DNA of 64,000 bases from Cotesia glomerata (Eukaryota > Arthropoda > Insecta > Hymenoptera > Braconidae). Every line of letters begins with the position of its first letter. Position 1 is the stretch's first letter. Both the position numbers and the translations under genes were made by a program. Below are positions 45,814-56,800 of the stretch, in pieces. The notes beneath the pieces were generated by a model that was not told the DNA's origin, ran no database searches, and saw only the letters and a list, made by a program, of their open reading frames with translations. The stretch lies in the NCBI RefSeq assembly GCF_020080835.1, contig NC_058163.1, positions 21,107,904 through 21,171,903 of the forward strand. The letters run 5' to 3'.

Positions 45814-46070
45814 TATAAGATTTAAGAACGTATTGATCAATCTAGACTTTGCTAGATTAACGATTAGATTCCATTATTCATACATATTATATCCCACATT
45901 ACTTACATTTAGTCTACATACTCTACAATTACATATTTCAATTCTTAGAGGTTGGTTAAAAATTCAAAATTTATTTGTACTTATATTTCTTCGATATTTA
46001 CACAATACAGCTTTCATAACAGTCTTTTTAGGTGTTATATACTTGACATGAAGCATTTCTTCACTCTTCG

Positions 46071-49000
46071 CTACACCAATCGCCGCGACACTTGCAATAG
46101 AAGAAGACCAACAATGAAGATAAATTTGGGGGTTGTCGACGCGCTGCTATTGCATAAATCCCCGCTACAAAAGCACATGAAAACTTTTTTAAAATTTTTC
46201 AAAGTGAACGCACATCTTTCTTCATTGTCGCTAGGTCCTCTTTGTAAACACATTCTTTGTGTTGCTGTACCGTACTCTGGAAAAAAATAGTTTTATTTTT
46301 AATTTTTAAATAAAATTATTCATTTTTTATTTTTTAACATTATTATATGTATGATGTAAATTTTTTTAGTATTTAAATAATTTTAATTTTGACCTTCTAC
46401 TTACATTTCTTGGCATTGAAATTTAATAAATGAAAATTAGAATTATTTTTTAGAAGTTATAATTAAAACATATGACGTAATTTGTTTTCAAAGCAAAATT
46501 CAAGGTTGTAATTCTTAAATGAAAGTTGAAATATTTAATTACAAATTTTATAGCTTGATATATCAAAACAAATAGCAAAATTCTTGAGTTACTATAAATT
46601 AATTAGAATTTAAAACTTACAATTTTTTTGTCTGAAAAAATTTAGTTTTTATTTTTTATATTTATAATTTTAATGATTAAAAAAAATTATTAATAATTTT
46701 ATATTTATTAAAAGTAATTTTCATATAACCTGCATTGAAAATGCAAGTTTCAATGCTTGTTGAGCCAAACGAATCCACAGATTCGGTAGAATCTGGCGCC
46801 AAGTTCCGTTCAAAAATCCCGTTGTAAACGGAGCGCCAGACTACCGACTGTGTTTACTGTAAGCAGAACGGTATTTCGAGGTTGCGAAATTTTATTTAAT
46901 TATATGGTTCTCCTTTTTCTAAAATGATATATTATAAAAGTAATTTATACTTTATTTTACTGATATTAATTAATTATAATCAATTATAACACTTAATTCA
47001 CTTAACAGCCGAGACCAGTAATTGCAGTTTCAATCGGCTTAGCGAAACGAATGGAAATTTTGAAAAAACCTTTTTAGAGATAATAGATAATTTAATAAAC
47101 TATTTCACCACAAAGCGTTTTTTTCAAAAATTTTATTCGTTTCATGAAACCAATCGAAACTGCAATTGCTCTGCTGTTGGGAGTGCGACAGAGATAGTTC
47201 CGTTGAACTCCGTGAGAGCAAAGCGAGAAAAAGATGGTCTCGCCTGTTAAAATTATTAAATTTTATCAGCACAAACTATAGTAAGCCCAGAAATTTCGAT
47301 CCTGACTTTTTTTCGATGGGGAATATCAGCGCCACAGACTAGATAAAATAAAAATGTGTAGTTATCCTTCCTATAGACACGCAACTACAGTAAAAATAAG
47401 TGATTCATAGCTTGCATCTATAATGGAATTACATCTACATAAACTGTAGCTTCAAGGGGATAGTTTGCAGTAAAAAATGCAGTCAACACGAGATTTAAGT
47501 TGTTATCAATTGTAAATTTTCATTATAATTACAAAAAATACTAAAATCCGAACAAAAACAGTTTCACTGTAAAAAAGTCGTGCCAAGTCCACGTTCATAA
47601 GACTATTAGGAAAAAAAAATTTTTTTTTTCTTTACAAAAAGATACAAAATAAAAAAATAAAAAAACCGGCGACGTTAGCCGAGTCGTCTAAGGCGCATGG
47701 CCTATAGAAAACTCGGACTAACTTACCGGCCAGGCGTAGGTTCGAATCCCAAGCTGGTCTTAGAAACCAACTTGGTTGATATTCGGCCCTTGCCGCGTAG
47801 GTTAAGATTTACACAACCCAAAAAGACCCCAACGTACCACTCCCAACAGTTAAAGTCGGCGATATGACCATAGCAGTTAAAACCCACTCTAAATAATAAT
47901 TAATAAATAATAATAATAAAAAAATAAAAAAATCCAAGTAACCGATATGATTGTTTATGATTTTCGGAAATTAAAAAAAATTTTATTGTAAATTTAAAAA
48001 TTAAAAAAAAAATTTTAGAACGTACTTGGTGTGCGTCATTGTGTATTTCAATTTTTTTAAAGTCCTAGTAAATAGATTTTACGAATTTCATTAAAAGTAA
48101 AATATTTTGCAACCACGCACACTAAATACGTTCTAAATTTTTTTTTTTATTTTTAAATTTACAATAAAATTTTTTTTAATTTCCGAAAATCATAAACAAT
48201 CATATCGGTTACTTGGATTTTTTTATTTTTTTATTTTGTATCTTTTTGTAAAGAAAAAAAAAATTTTTTTGTTCCTAATAGTCTTATGAACGTGGACTTG
48301 GCGCGACTTTTTTACAGTGAAACTGTTTTTGTTCGGATTTAGTCACTCTAATCGTTAACTATACTGACATATTATAATTCTGCTTCTAAGCATAAATAAG
48401 AATGACAAAAGAAAATTATTCAATTTACGAATAATGTTTAAAAAAAAATAAACCATTAATTCCTTGAATTGTAGTTTTTAATTTTCTTAATAAGTTTTAT
48501 AATAAAACGGTAATTTCACCATTTGTCTGAAAATATTTAGTTCTGGTTGTCTCTAGACATTGAAACCCAAGCGGCACAAGTAACTTTTTGGTATTTATAA
48601 GATAACAATTTCAGTTAACTTTAATAAGTAAATTACAAAAGTTAATATAAAACAAACAAAATGAACAACTTGAAAAGTTAACTCTATTATGTCATCTTAC
48701 AGGTGGCGAGATATTGTTAATAATCTAGAATGCTTAAATAGTCAGCAATAAGTTAGAAATAATGTTACTCTAAAAGATGATAATAGTTAACATTTTTTGG
48801 ATAACTTTTCGAGCATCCATAAAAATGACTAAAGGTTAACTTTCAATCAGTAAACCATTACTTGTCCGTTAAATTTCGCACCACATGCGCAACTGGTCAT
48901 GAAATTGAGCCAACTTTAAACTAACAATTTGTTGACATTTTTCTGTTTGTAAACATTTAGTTATATCTTCGTTAACAAGTAAAATCTTTTGTTCCATAAA

Positions 49001-52000
49001 TCGTATACAAGAATGCGTGCAGTCTCTTACAAGTTTAGCTAATGCCCCGACTACATCAATTATACTCAGTATATTCAGTGAATTTCTAAGTCTGGATGCA
49101 GATTTTTTTAATTAATTGGCGAAGATTAAGTGAAAATAACATCGGCAAAGGCAAGTAAATATAAATATATACTGATATTTTTATTTACTTAATTTTTCTT
49201 CTTAAAACTGTATTGCGCAGTGTTAAAATGATTTTAATTGTTTAACTTCGTTAATTATTTTAACAGAGTTTTTGGTGGCAAAGTACGGAGAAACTAAGGA
49301 TAAAGTACAAGATCGTATTAAAGAGTCTCTTCAGGGAGGAAGTGATCGTTTAAAGGCTGAGCAGAAAATTAAAGAACCCGAACACCCTAAAGAGTCGACA
49401 AAGATTTGAGTATTTATCATTTTAATACCGGAGATTTTAATACTAATAATTTTAGTAAATTTTTTTTTCCTAATTATAATAATATTTAAAATTGTGATAT
49501 GTTTGAATAGTGGTCTAAAGTACAAAAAAAAAAAAATATAATTTTAGACTCTTCTTTTTACAATTATAATGAAAAAATTGCAATACATTATTGTGAGCAA
49601 AGAAATGTTTTAAAAAACATAATTTTTTTAGAATGAATATAAAATAATTATAAAGTTAAGGCTTGTTTTCTTTACTTTGAATTAAAAAATTTAATAGTCA
49701 TTACATTAAGATAAAAAAATTCAGATTTGTAAATATTAAAGTTATGTACTTTTTATGTTCATTAAAAATTTTAAATCTCTTGTAAAATTTTATTAGTATT
49801 CATTTGTAACAGTATTATAACTGATTGAATACGGGTGAAAAATTTATGGTATGCATATGAACAAATCGTACTGTGCAATTTGTATTAAATATAAATATTT
49901 ACGGTTCATTTTTTTATGTTTTTGTGTTAAAAATTTTGTAACACGAAATATAAAAAAAATGATCTATAAGTATTTATGTCTAATACAAATTTTGCAGTAC
50001 AATTTGTTCATATTCGTATCATAAATTTTTTAACGTATATACAGTATCCCTCAATAATAACGTTAACTAATACTCATCTATAGGGTAACTTTTCTATAAC
50101 TGAAAGTTATCATTTTTCAACTATAATATTAACAAAAATTTATTCATTTTCACAACAAAAAAATAACATTTTGTTTTCTAAAAGTGACCCTTTTGTTATT
50201 TTAAAGATTATATTTTGTTATCATTTTTAGTTAACATTTTTTTAACGTAAATATGTTATCAATTTGTTACTTCTTGAAAAAACTTCTTGTAAGGACATTA
50301 AGGATACATTTCGGTAGAAAATTTGTCAACTTTTTGAAAGTGAAGATTGTTGGCATCTAACTTTTTTTAGATAATTTTTTGATGTTATTAAGTTGCCAGT
50401 GTGCCGCTTGGGAACTAGTATTTTTAATGCAACTTATATGAAAAATATAATGTTTGACGCGGGATGAAACAAAACGATTTCAGACCGAGTGATGCCAGGC
50501 AATTTCGCTCCGCTCCGGCAGGCAATTTCGCTTCGCTCCGGCAGGCAATTTCACTCTGGTCTGAAATCGTTTTGTTTCATCCCTAGTTACATAATATACT
50601 ATAGGGACCGAGCCTCTAGACTGTCACGCCAACTGGCGACTTAAATGTACAAATTAAGGGCAAAAATTTTGAATTTTAACATGAGTTTCACTTTTTATTA
50701 ATTTTTATCTTAAGGTAGTACCTCCACGAAAAGCATATTTCAAGAAACTTATGGAATTTTTTTTTATCGAAAAATAAATATATTAATAATTCACCACCAA
50801 AATTTCAGATGAATTCACCGCACCGTTTTTGAGTAATTAATTTTCGAAATTTCATCTTTTACACGTAGAGGTATAGAGAGATGGTAAAGTTAGTACTCTG
50901 ATAGCCACCTTACCTATAACTTACTGTCAATCTACATCCGCAATTTGAAGCAAACTTGACGGAAAGAGTTGGCAAAGCGAGCGATTACCTATTGGTTACC
51001 TATAACTTACTCTGCAAATAGACGTCAAAACTTGCTGTACAAGTATTTCCGTCAAATTGTAGTAAAGTTGAAAGGAAATTTAACTACAAGTTTGATTGTT
51101 AACTTGTATTCAAGTTGCGGCCGTAGATTTCCGTCAATTTGCTTACAACTGTTGTTTACAACCTCTACGTGTAAAAGATGCAATTTCGAAAATTAATTAT
51201 TTAAAAACGGTGCGGTGAATTGATCTGAAATTTTGGTGGTGAATTATTAATATATTTATCTTTGGATAAAAAAAATTCCATAAGTTTTTTGAAATGTGCT
51301 TTTCGTGGAAGTACTACCTGAATAAATGGATAGATTTTTGGCAGTATTTTTATCAATATAATTTAGTTATACTTTAGAGTATATAATTACAGTGGACTGA
51401 AAGAGTAAAAAAAATAAACCACTGAAATTTTAATGATTTTCTCTGACTGGTTGTGGTTGGCGGTCAAAAAATGGTAATCAAATAACCTCGATAGAAGCGC
51501 AACTAGATTAGGACATAACCTAGCGCTCATGTTTTGTGAGATATTTAAATTTTTTTCTTCAACTACATTCCATAAATACCCAGGTTCAAATTTATTAAAC
51601 AATTTCAATCGTTTCTGCTTTGAATGCGATCGGATGCTACCCGTTAAAAACTGTAATTAATTATTTTTTCCTATTTTTCATTATTATTACATTAACAATT
51701 GCAATATTTTTGCCCGTTTTTTCTGTAAATTTAACACCAGGGCGCGTGGCTTTCGGCTGTAGCGCTGCCTCTATAATTCGAGCTCGGTCCCTATAAAATA
51801 AAATTTAAATTTGCCGCCGCCCTAAAGTATCAGTAGCGCAGTAGGCAGCGCGTAAGTCTTATAATCTTAAGGTCATGAGTTCGATCCTCACCTGAGGCAA
51901 TATTTTTTTTTTTTAATTATAAAAATAGTTTAATTATTTTTTTTGTTCTCAAATAAATGATATTTAAATTTAAAATTAAAAAAAAAATTAATAAATAAAA

Positions 52001-53510
52001 ATTTTGACTGTATAAATTGCAACTTAAAAAAAAAGACGTGTGGCACTCGGGGACTGCCGCGGTAAAGCTATTGCATAGCGTTTTTTATCAACTTATGTAA
52101 TTGTAATTATTTATTTATTTTAGTTATGCAGTATTTTTTTCCTTTGTTTTTTTTTTCTTTGATATTAATTCAAGTTACACTTTTTGAGCGTGGTGACCGA
52201 TAAGAAAACAAGTTTTTTTCTTCTATTAAATAAATGAGAAGTTAATATTGTTCAAAAAAAAAACGAAGGTACTAAATAGTACACGTGCTTGGTTTAATGG
52301 TTTCTGTTATATACATAATGAAGAATTAATTTACACATATAAATATATACATACATATTGAGAATCTAAATTGAGAATTTGAACTATATGTGTGTGTGTG
52401 TGTGTGTGCGCGCGCGCGCGCGCGCGTGTGTATGTGTGTGTGTGTGTGTGTATAAAAGAGGGCTACTTTTAATATCGCTTATTTTAATATCAAAAATTTT
52501 GGTTATCTTTATAGCAGTATTATATATAAATTAACAAAACAAAAAATAATACTGCATTTGTGATAATAATAATAAAATGAATGTATATAGAGTACTAACT
52601 CATTTTCTTTCACTATTTTTTCGTGACTTTCTTCATTAATGAATGCACTTTGTTTATTCATATTTAAAACACTTTGTACACAAATTATACGAGTACAGAT
52701 ATTCACTGTTGTACATAGATGATAAATACCTATACACCTATATACTTTCTCACAAAGAGCTGATTACGGTAGTTTTCCAATACAACCAATGCCACCTAAA
52801 GGCGGGTTGTTGAACTAAAGAGACAAGCGTGATATTTCAAAAAGTCATTAAAAGTTTTGGTATTTATCGATAGATGGAAAAACTAAAAAGTATCACCGCT
52901 GAGCCGGTCGGAGTGGGGGGTGTTAGGTTTTTTTCGTTACGGAATTTCTGGATTCGGTCCCCACGCTCAAGGCCCGCGATAGAAGCTATGCAATAGCTTA
53001 AAAATTTGTTTTTAATTTATTAGATTAAAATTTTCATCCAACTTGTTTGATAAATAATTCTAAAAGCGTACCATTGTTTAAATTAGGAGACTCAATAATT
53101 TTTCCGCACCAGCCAGAAGCGCAAGGAATAGCTTCAACTCCATGTTCCTTTTCAATAAGTGTGACGTTCAACGTGAAAGGATCCTTACACGAGCCGAGGT
53201 CTCCTCTCGACCTGCAGTTGACACATCTCCGTAGCTTTCCTGAAAGGTTATTCGAATAACTAAAAACTTATATATAAATAAAATAAAATTTCAATTCTAC
53301 AAACTTATTTTTACTTCATAAATAATAAATTAATTTTCAAAAAAAAAATAAAAAATCTTATTTTAATTTACTTCAAACTAGAACGAGTTGTCATTGAACT
53401 CATCGGATGAGTGAAAGTAAATATCCGAATTCCAAGCTCAACTCACCGTCGACAGTTTTTAATCCTAGGATAGTAATCGCTAGAAAACAGACGATCCACT
53501 TGTTTATCAT
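46071..53510 (-). CDS. Ly6/QVR-type three-finger protein, GPI-anchored
   Basis: Three exons on the minus strand, 53510-53447, 53239-53072 and 46276-46071, with GT/AG ends and phase 1 introns, total 145 codons. MINKWIVCFLAITILGLKTVDG is a signal peptide. The mature domain has ten cysteines in the order of the insect UPAR/Ly6 (quiver-like) family: RCVNCRSRG near residue 27, SCKDPF near 39, PCASGWCGK near 63, MCLQRGPSDNEERC near 87 and MCFCSGDLCN near 113. The DLCN end is the family hallmark. A hydrophobic tail FIFIVGLLLL after small residues (SSAS) fits a GPI-anchor signal. Such proteins sit on the outer membrane face and modulate ion channels, junctions or receptors. Intron 2 is 6.8 kb and contains at least six mobile elements. 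The ORF-like frame at 45952-46290 on the plus strand is a shadow. Confidence 0.92.
47005..47250. mobile_element. MITE inserted in copy C
   Basis: Absent from copies A and B at the same place. Bounded by TTAA, its ends CAGCCGAGACCA and complement CAGGCGAGACCA are inverted, followed by paired TTGCAGTTTCAATCGG blocks. The arm after the second block carries GACAGAGATAGTTCC, not paired. TTAA flanks would suit a piggyBac-type mobiliser; that is inference. Confidence 0.65.
47665..47905 (+). mobile_element. tRNA(Leu/Ser)-derived SINE, second copy
   Basis: Nearly identical to the minus-strand copy at 14822-15037: head GACGTTAGCCGAGTCGTCTA, B-box GGTTCGAATCCC and tail CTCTAAATAATAATTAATAA. It sits inside the left palindrome arm of copy C and is flanked by repeats of AATAAAAAAA, which blur the target duplication. 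Confidence 0.85.
48566..50412. mobile_element. TIR element with CCCAAGCGGCACA ends
   Basis: The left end CCCAAGCGGCACA (48566-48578) and the right end TGTGCCGCTTGGG (50400-50412) are perfect 13-base inverted repeats. The interior has many GTTAAC/GTTAACTTT motifs near both ends (48600-48860 and 50050-50300), typical of subterminal repeats. It contains a coding-like segment at 49267-49409. Length 1.85 kb. No transposase, so non-autonomous. Confidence 0.75.
49102..49409 (+). CDS. Coding-like exon pair inside the TIR element (weak)
   Basis: From 49267, after an acceptor-like TTTAACAG, one frame reads FLVAKYGETKDKVQDRI, then KESLQGGSDRLKAEQK and IKEPEHPKESTKI before a stop. The charged, helix-prone composition differs from the AT-rich noise around it. 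An ATG at 49098-49100 with a possible donor (GGCAA/GTAAAT) at about 49156 would give an upstream exon, but the junction does not give the right frame with the nearest acceptor. I do not recognise the protein. It may be a host gene fragment captured by the transposon or a 3' exon of an unknown gene. Confidence 0.3.
50461..50583. mobile_element. Hairpin MITE with three internal repeats
   Basis: Perfect 26-base inverted ends start GGGATGAAACAAAACGATTT. Between them the block AGGCAATTTCGCTCCGCTCC occurs three times in tandem (about 23-base unit). Compact and complete, 123 bases. Confidence 0.85.
50600..51795. mobile_element. TIR element TATAGGGACCGAGC containing a long inverted repeat
   Basis: The ends TATAGGGACCGAGC (50600-50613) and complement (51782-51795) are perfect 14-base inverted repeats. 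Inside, arms 50713-50877 and 51165-51320 are inverted copies of about 155-165 bases at roughly 90 percent identity by eye, starting GGTAGTACCTCCACGAAAAG and ending near TTTTACACGTAGAGGT. The space between (50878-51164) and the right part carry open frames of 60-85 codons without known domains. Confidence 0.7.
51827..51899 (+). tRNA. tRNA-like gene, Met-type body with anticodon TAT
   Basis: A 73-base cloverleaf: D arm AGCGCAGTAGGCAGCGC, anticodon arm TAAGT-CTTATAA-TCTTA, T arm ATGAG-TTCGATC-CTCAC, discriminator A. The body closely resembles the insect elongator tRNA-Met, but the anticodon reads TAT (Ile, AUA) instead of CAT. The anticodon stem keeps pairing through a C-G to A-T change. The acceptor stem has one A/G mismatch and one G-T pair. 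A T-run follows as polymerase III terminator. Either a variant tRNA or a tRNA-Met pseudogene. Confidence 0.6.
52020..52380. other. Ly6 intron sequence with one end of a possible repeat
   Basis: The block GGACTGCCGCGGTAAAGCTA with TTGCATAGC (52050-52080) is partly mirrored at 52970-53000 as GAAGCTATGCAATAGC, after TCCCCACGC. The two could be the ends of a 0.95-kb element, but the inverted match is short. Confidence 0.3.
52387..52452. repeat. (TG)n(CG)n(TG)n microsatellite
   Basis: TGTGTG for about 20 bases, then CGCGCG for about 20, then TGTGTG for about 25. Alternating purine-pyrimidine of this kind can adopt Z-DNA. Confidence 0.95.
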
Positions 53511-53869
53511 AACTTCTCAAAAATAGAACTAAAAAATAAATTTTATCAGAAATTCAAACTGTATAAAATTATTTTATTTAAATGCCGATAATTTAATCGA
53601 CAGGATAGTAAAAAAATCAAGCTGTCTTATTCAGTACACAGCCACGTTGGAAGACCGACTGAATATCTTCAGAACCAGAAACGGCTAATGTTTTTAAGGC
53701 CTTTCACTTTGTGTAACATGTGTGCATGCGCACTAATACCTTCAACCAATGAACTAACTGTTGAATTAAACTGGTTAAATTAATATAAATATAAATATCT
53801 CCTTTTAGTTAAAAGTCCAATGTCGTTTAAATTAAAATCTAATCATCAACATTGTGCTGATTAGAAAAA

Positions 53870-56800
53870 TTAATCGCCAACAGCTTCCTCCATCCACAAA
53901 AATTCCTGCTCTTCTTGGTCTTTTTTTTTACCACGCTCTTCCATGAATTTTTCGAAGGTATATTTCGGATACTTGTGCCGGTTTCTCCAGAGTATGAAGA
54001 CTCCTGCGCAGTAGCCGAAGAACGCTATTAGTAGCACGTATCCTAAGTACTTCATGTGTCGAAGAAAAGCTGAAAAATGAATTGTTTACTAAAGTTTGAT
54101 TTATTTTTAGTAGATTTCATAAAAATCTAACTATTGCAGCCGTCCTCATGGCGCAACTTTTAAAAAATTTAGCCATTTTCTGACTCAGCTCGATAAACTG
54201 AGTCAGAAAATATATACAGTAAAAAATTTTTCGTCATTTTGTAGAGTGTTAAAATTTGTGTGTTGAATATTACACACTAGAATGTTAAATTCTACACACT
54301 AGAGTGTAATATTCAAAACACAAATTTTAACACTCTACAAAATGACGAAAAAGTTTTTACTGTCTAGTTTGTTCCAAAGTTTATATATTTAACGCGGCTT
54401 GTAAGCACGATAGCGTTTTCAATTTATATCCGATTCTTCTAAAACTCAATATGCTTTGCCTATCGATAAAGACCAAGGTTAAGTTCGAAGATGAGTTTAA
54501 TCAGACGAGTAATTTGGAAATGACAGGATTTAAAAATTTTGAAAATCGTAAAAATTGATGTTTTTACCACTTGATCTTGGTGTAATTAGTGAACTAGATA
54601 AGATATTGAAATTCGGTAAATTGCATACCGAACGGCTGCCCAATTTTAAAACACAGTAACTGACAATTTTAAGATTTTTAAAAATTTTTCTTATTAAACA
54701 AAAAAGTTTGCGCGCCAAATTGATTAAAAATTTGATTTATGAATAGAAAATACTTGAATATAAATATTTTTAAGAAAAATTACTTAAAATTAAGGTCTAA
54801 AAGTTATAAGAAATGCAGCAATGCTGAAAAAAATCAGGTATAAAAATTTTGCAGTTTCTGTGTTTTAAAATTGGGCAGCCGTGAAGCTCTTTTATTGACT
54901 GTATTTTTAAAAACTACTTGTGATGTAGTTCAAAAATTTATCGACCGATTTGTCGGAAATTTGGTGAGGCCTTTCTCTACATTACTATCGGAAGGATAAA
55001 CCTAAATTTTCAGATATTTCGCGTTGATAAAATACTTTTTGGAGTCACAAATGTCAAAAAAATAGCCCTAAATTCTGACTTTTTTTTCAAAGGCTTATTT
55101 TATATTGAATTTAATACTTTTTTTTAATTTTATAGGTTTATCCTTTCCGTTAATATGCCCTAAAAAGAAAACACTTCAATTTTTTTGTTTCAAATCAATG
55201 GTTGATAAGTGATAAGCAGAGCAGTTTGGGACCTCGCGTCGGGGGCAGCAGACAAAAAATTATTCTGAGCAGCCATTTTGAAAGAAAAAAAAAATTACTT
55301 TCGTATTCTAGAAAGGTTCAATAAAGTTGTATTAAAGTTTAAAAACAATAAAATTATTTTATCACCTTTAAAAATATTTTTAAAAAATGACCGATTTTGA
55401 GGCTTTTCATGGAGTTCCTCCCTTAAACTTTAATTTTCACTCCTTAGAAGTAATAATATCTTCAATATTACTCCCTTTAGAGTTCGTTTAATGGAAAAGT
55501 TTTACTGTTGCAGCCGTTTTAAAATTGGCGTCAGTAAATATGTGACAAATTAATTCTAAATATTGTTTCATTCAATTAAACTTTTATCCGGTTTCAAAAT
55601 TCTGAATAACTTGGAAACTGTTGTTCCTAAACAGTCACTTAAAATTTAAACATTGATAAATAAAATCTCATAGTCTTCAAAATTGTTTGATAAATATTCG
55701 AGGAATATTTTACTTTAAAATATAATTGTTTGAACAAAATTAGTTCTAAATAGTTTAAAATTTTTTTAATCAGTTAATTAAGTTAAATATTATTATGATT
55801 AAAATTATTTTATAAAAAATCAATTTTCTTTATTTGAGAAATCTACTTCAATTTCGGCTACCGACTGGCCTTTTTTAAAATTTAATTTAATTTTAGTAGT
55901 TTGTATTTTTTTTTTATTTTAAAAAATTACCTGAGGTAAAAAAGGCTTCATTGGACCTTATATAAATCCTAAGCTGCAAAATCTTCTGACCGTCGATGTA
56001 ACAAGTGTAATTGCCCTTCTCATTTTGAGTAACTTGCACGAGATAGAGCGTCAAAAAAGGATCAACGTGAGCGTGATGTTCATTTTCATTCTCAAATAAA
56101 CTGTACACTGTTTTGATTCCCGGTTTCATAATAAGTCCGTCTTTTCTCCAGATGACAACCGAGTCCACATCTGCGTCAGGACACCCTATCGAAAAATGCT
56201 CGCCCTCCATTAAAGTCAACGTCTTCTTGTACTTAAATTTGTCTTTTCTAGCTTTTTTCTTCTTCTTGCAATTATCGCACGGTTGTTCTAATAAAAATTC
56301 TGGTAAATTTCTCACCACTGCGCTTACTGCTGGAAACAGGAAGTTTAACAAGACCGACCTGCAAGGCAGCAGCGGAGATCTTGTGAAGAAAAATTCAAAG
56401 TCTCCGTTTTTTAATATTGGTTTCTGGAAATTAAAATACTTTCGTTTAAATTATAATTAATAATATTTTATATTTCTTACGGCAGGTGAGATGCGACTTC
56501 TTAGTCGACATTGAGCAAGGCTGGTCTTTATGCCTCTGTTTTCTGCGCATCTTGCGCAAGGAGTCCATGGTGACCACTCTGTTATTACTTCTAGAATTAT
56601 TCCAGCTTCGCGTATCTTTGCCAGAGGCTTCATTAATGATACCTATTGTTTATAGTGATTATCGACATTATTAAGAGAATAAGAAAAATTTGGTGTCCAG
56701 GATAGTCATATGATAAAATCGGTTTTTTTAGTGAAATTTAATGTCATTGCAAAGGTCTTGATTTGAATTTGTGCCTTTTCAACGTTTCATATCATTCTCA

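Larger units (their letters stand above)
46773..48340 (+). mobile_element. Fold-back-tailed repeat family, copy C (with two insertions)
   Basis: Same block order as copy B: ATTCGGTAGAATCTGGCGCC start, CAGCACAAACTATAG, GGGGATAGTTTGC, and the palindrome with arms CCGAACAAAAACAGTTTCAC (47547) and complement (48317-48336). It is enlarged by a MITE at about 47005-47250 and by a SINE at 47665-47905. Lies in intron 2 of the Ly6 gene. Confidence 0.8.

Noticed and set aside
45952..46290. 112-codon plus-strand frame
   Set aside because: Overlaps the last exon of the Ly6 gene in antisense and the 3' flank of the propeptide-like gene; no homology recognised.
51387..51640. Minus-strand frame containing NKFEPGYLWNVVEEKN
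   Set aside because: It has a plausible acceptor (TTACAG) and mixed composition, but it lies within a TIR element in an intron, ends in AT-rich noise, and matches no family I know.
52509..52706. Minus-strand ATG frame MNKQSAFINEESHEK with a possible donor
   Set aside because: No downstream exon in phase and no promoter features; located in the Ly6 intron.
53870..54055. Separate small membrane protein of 61 residues
   Set aside because: At first it looked like a small ORF gene. An acceptor before the ATG and matching phase show it is the last exon of the FAM187-like gene.
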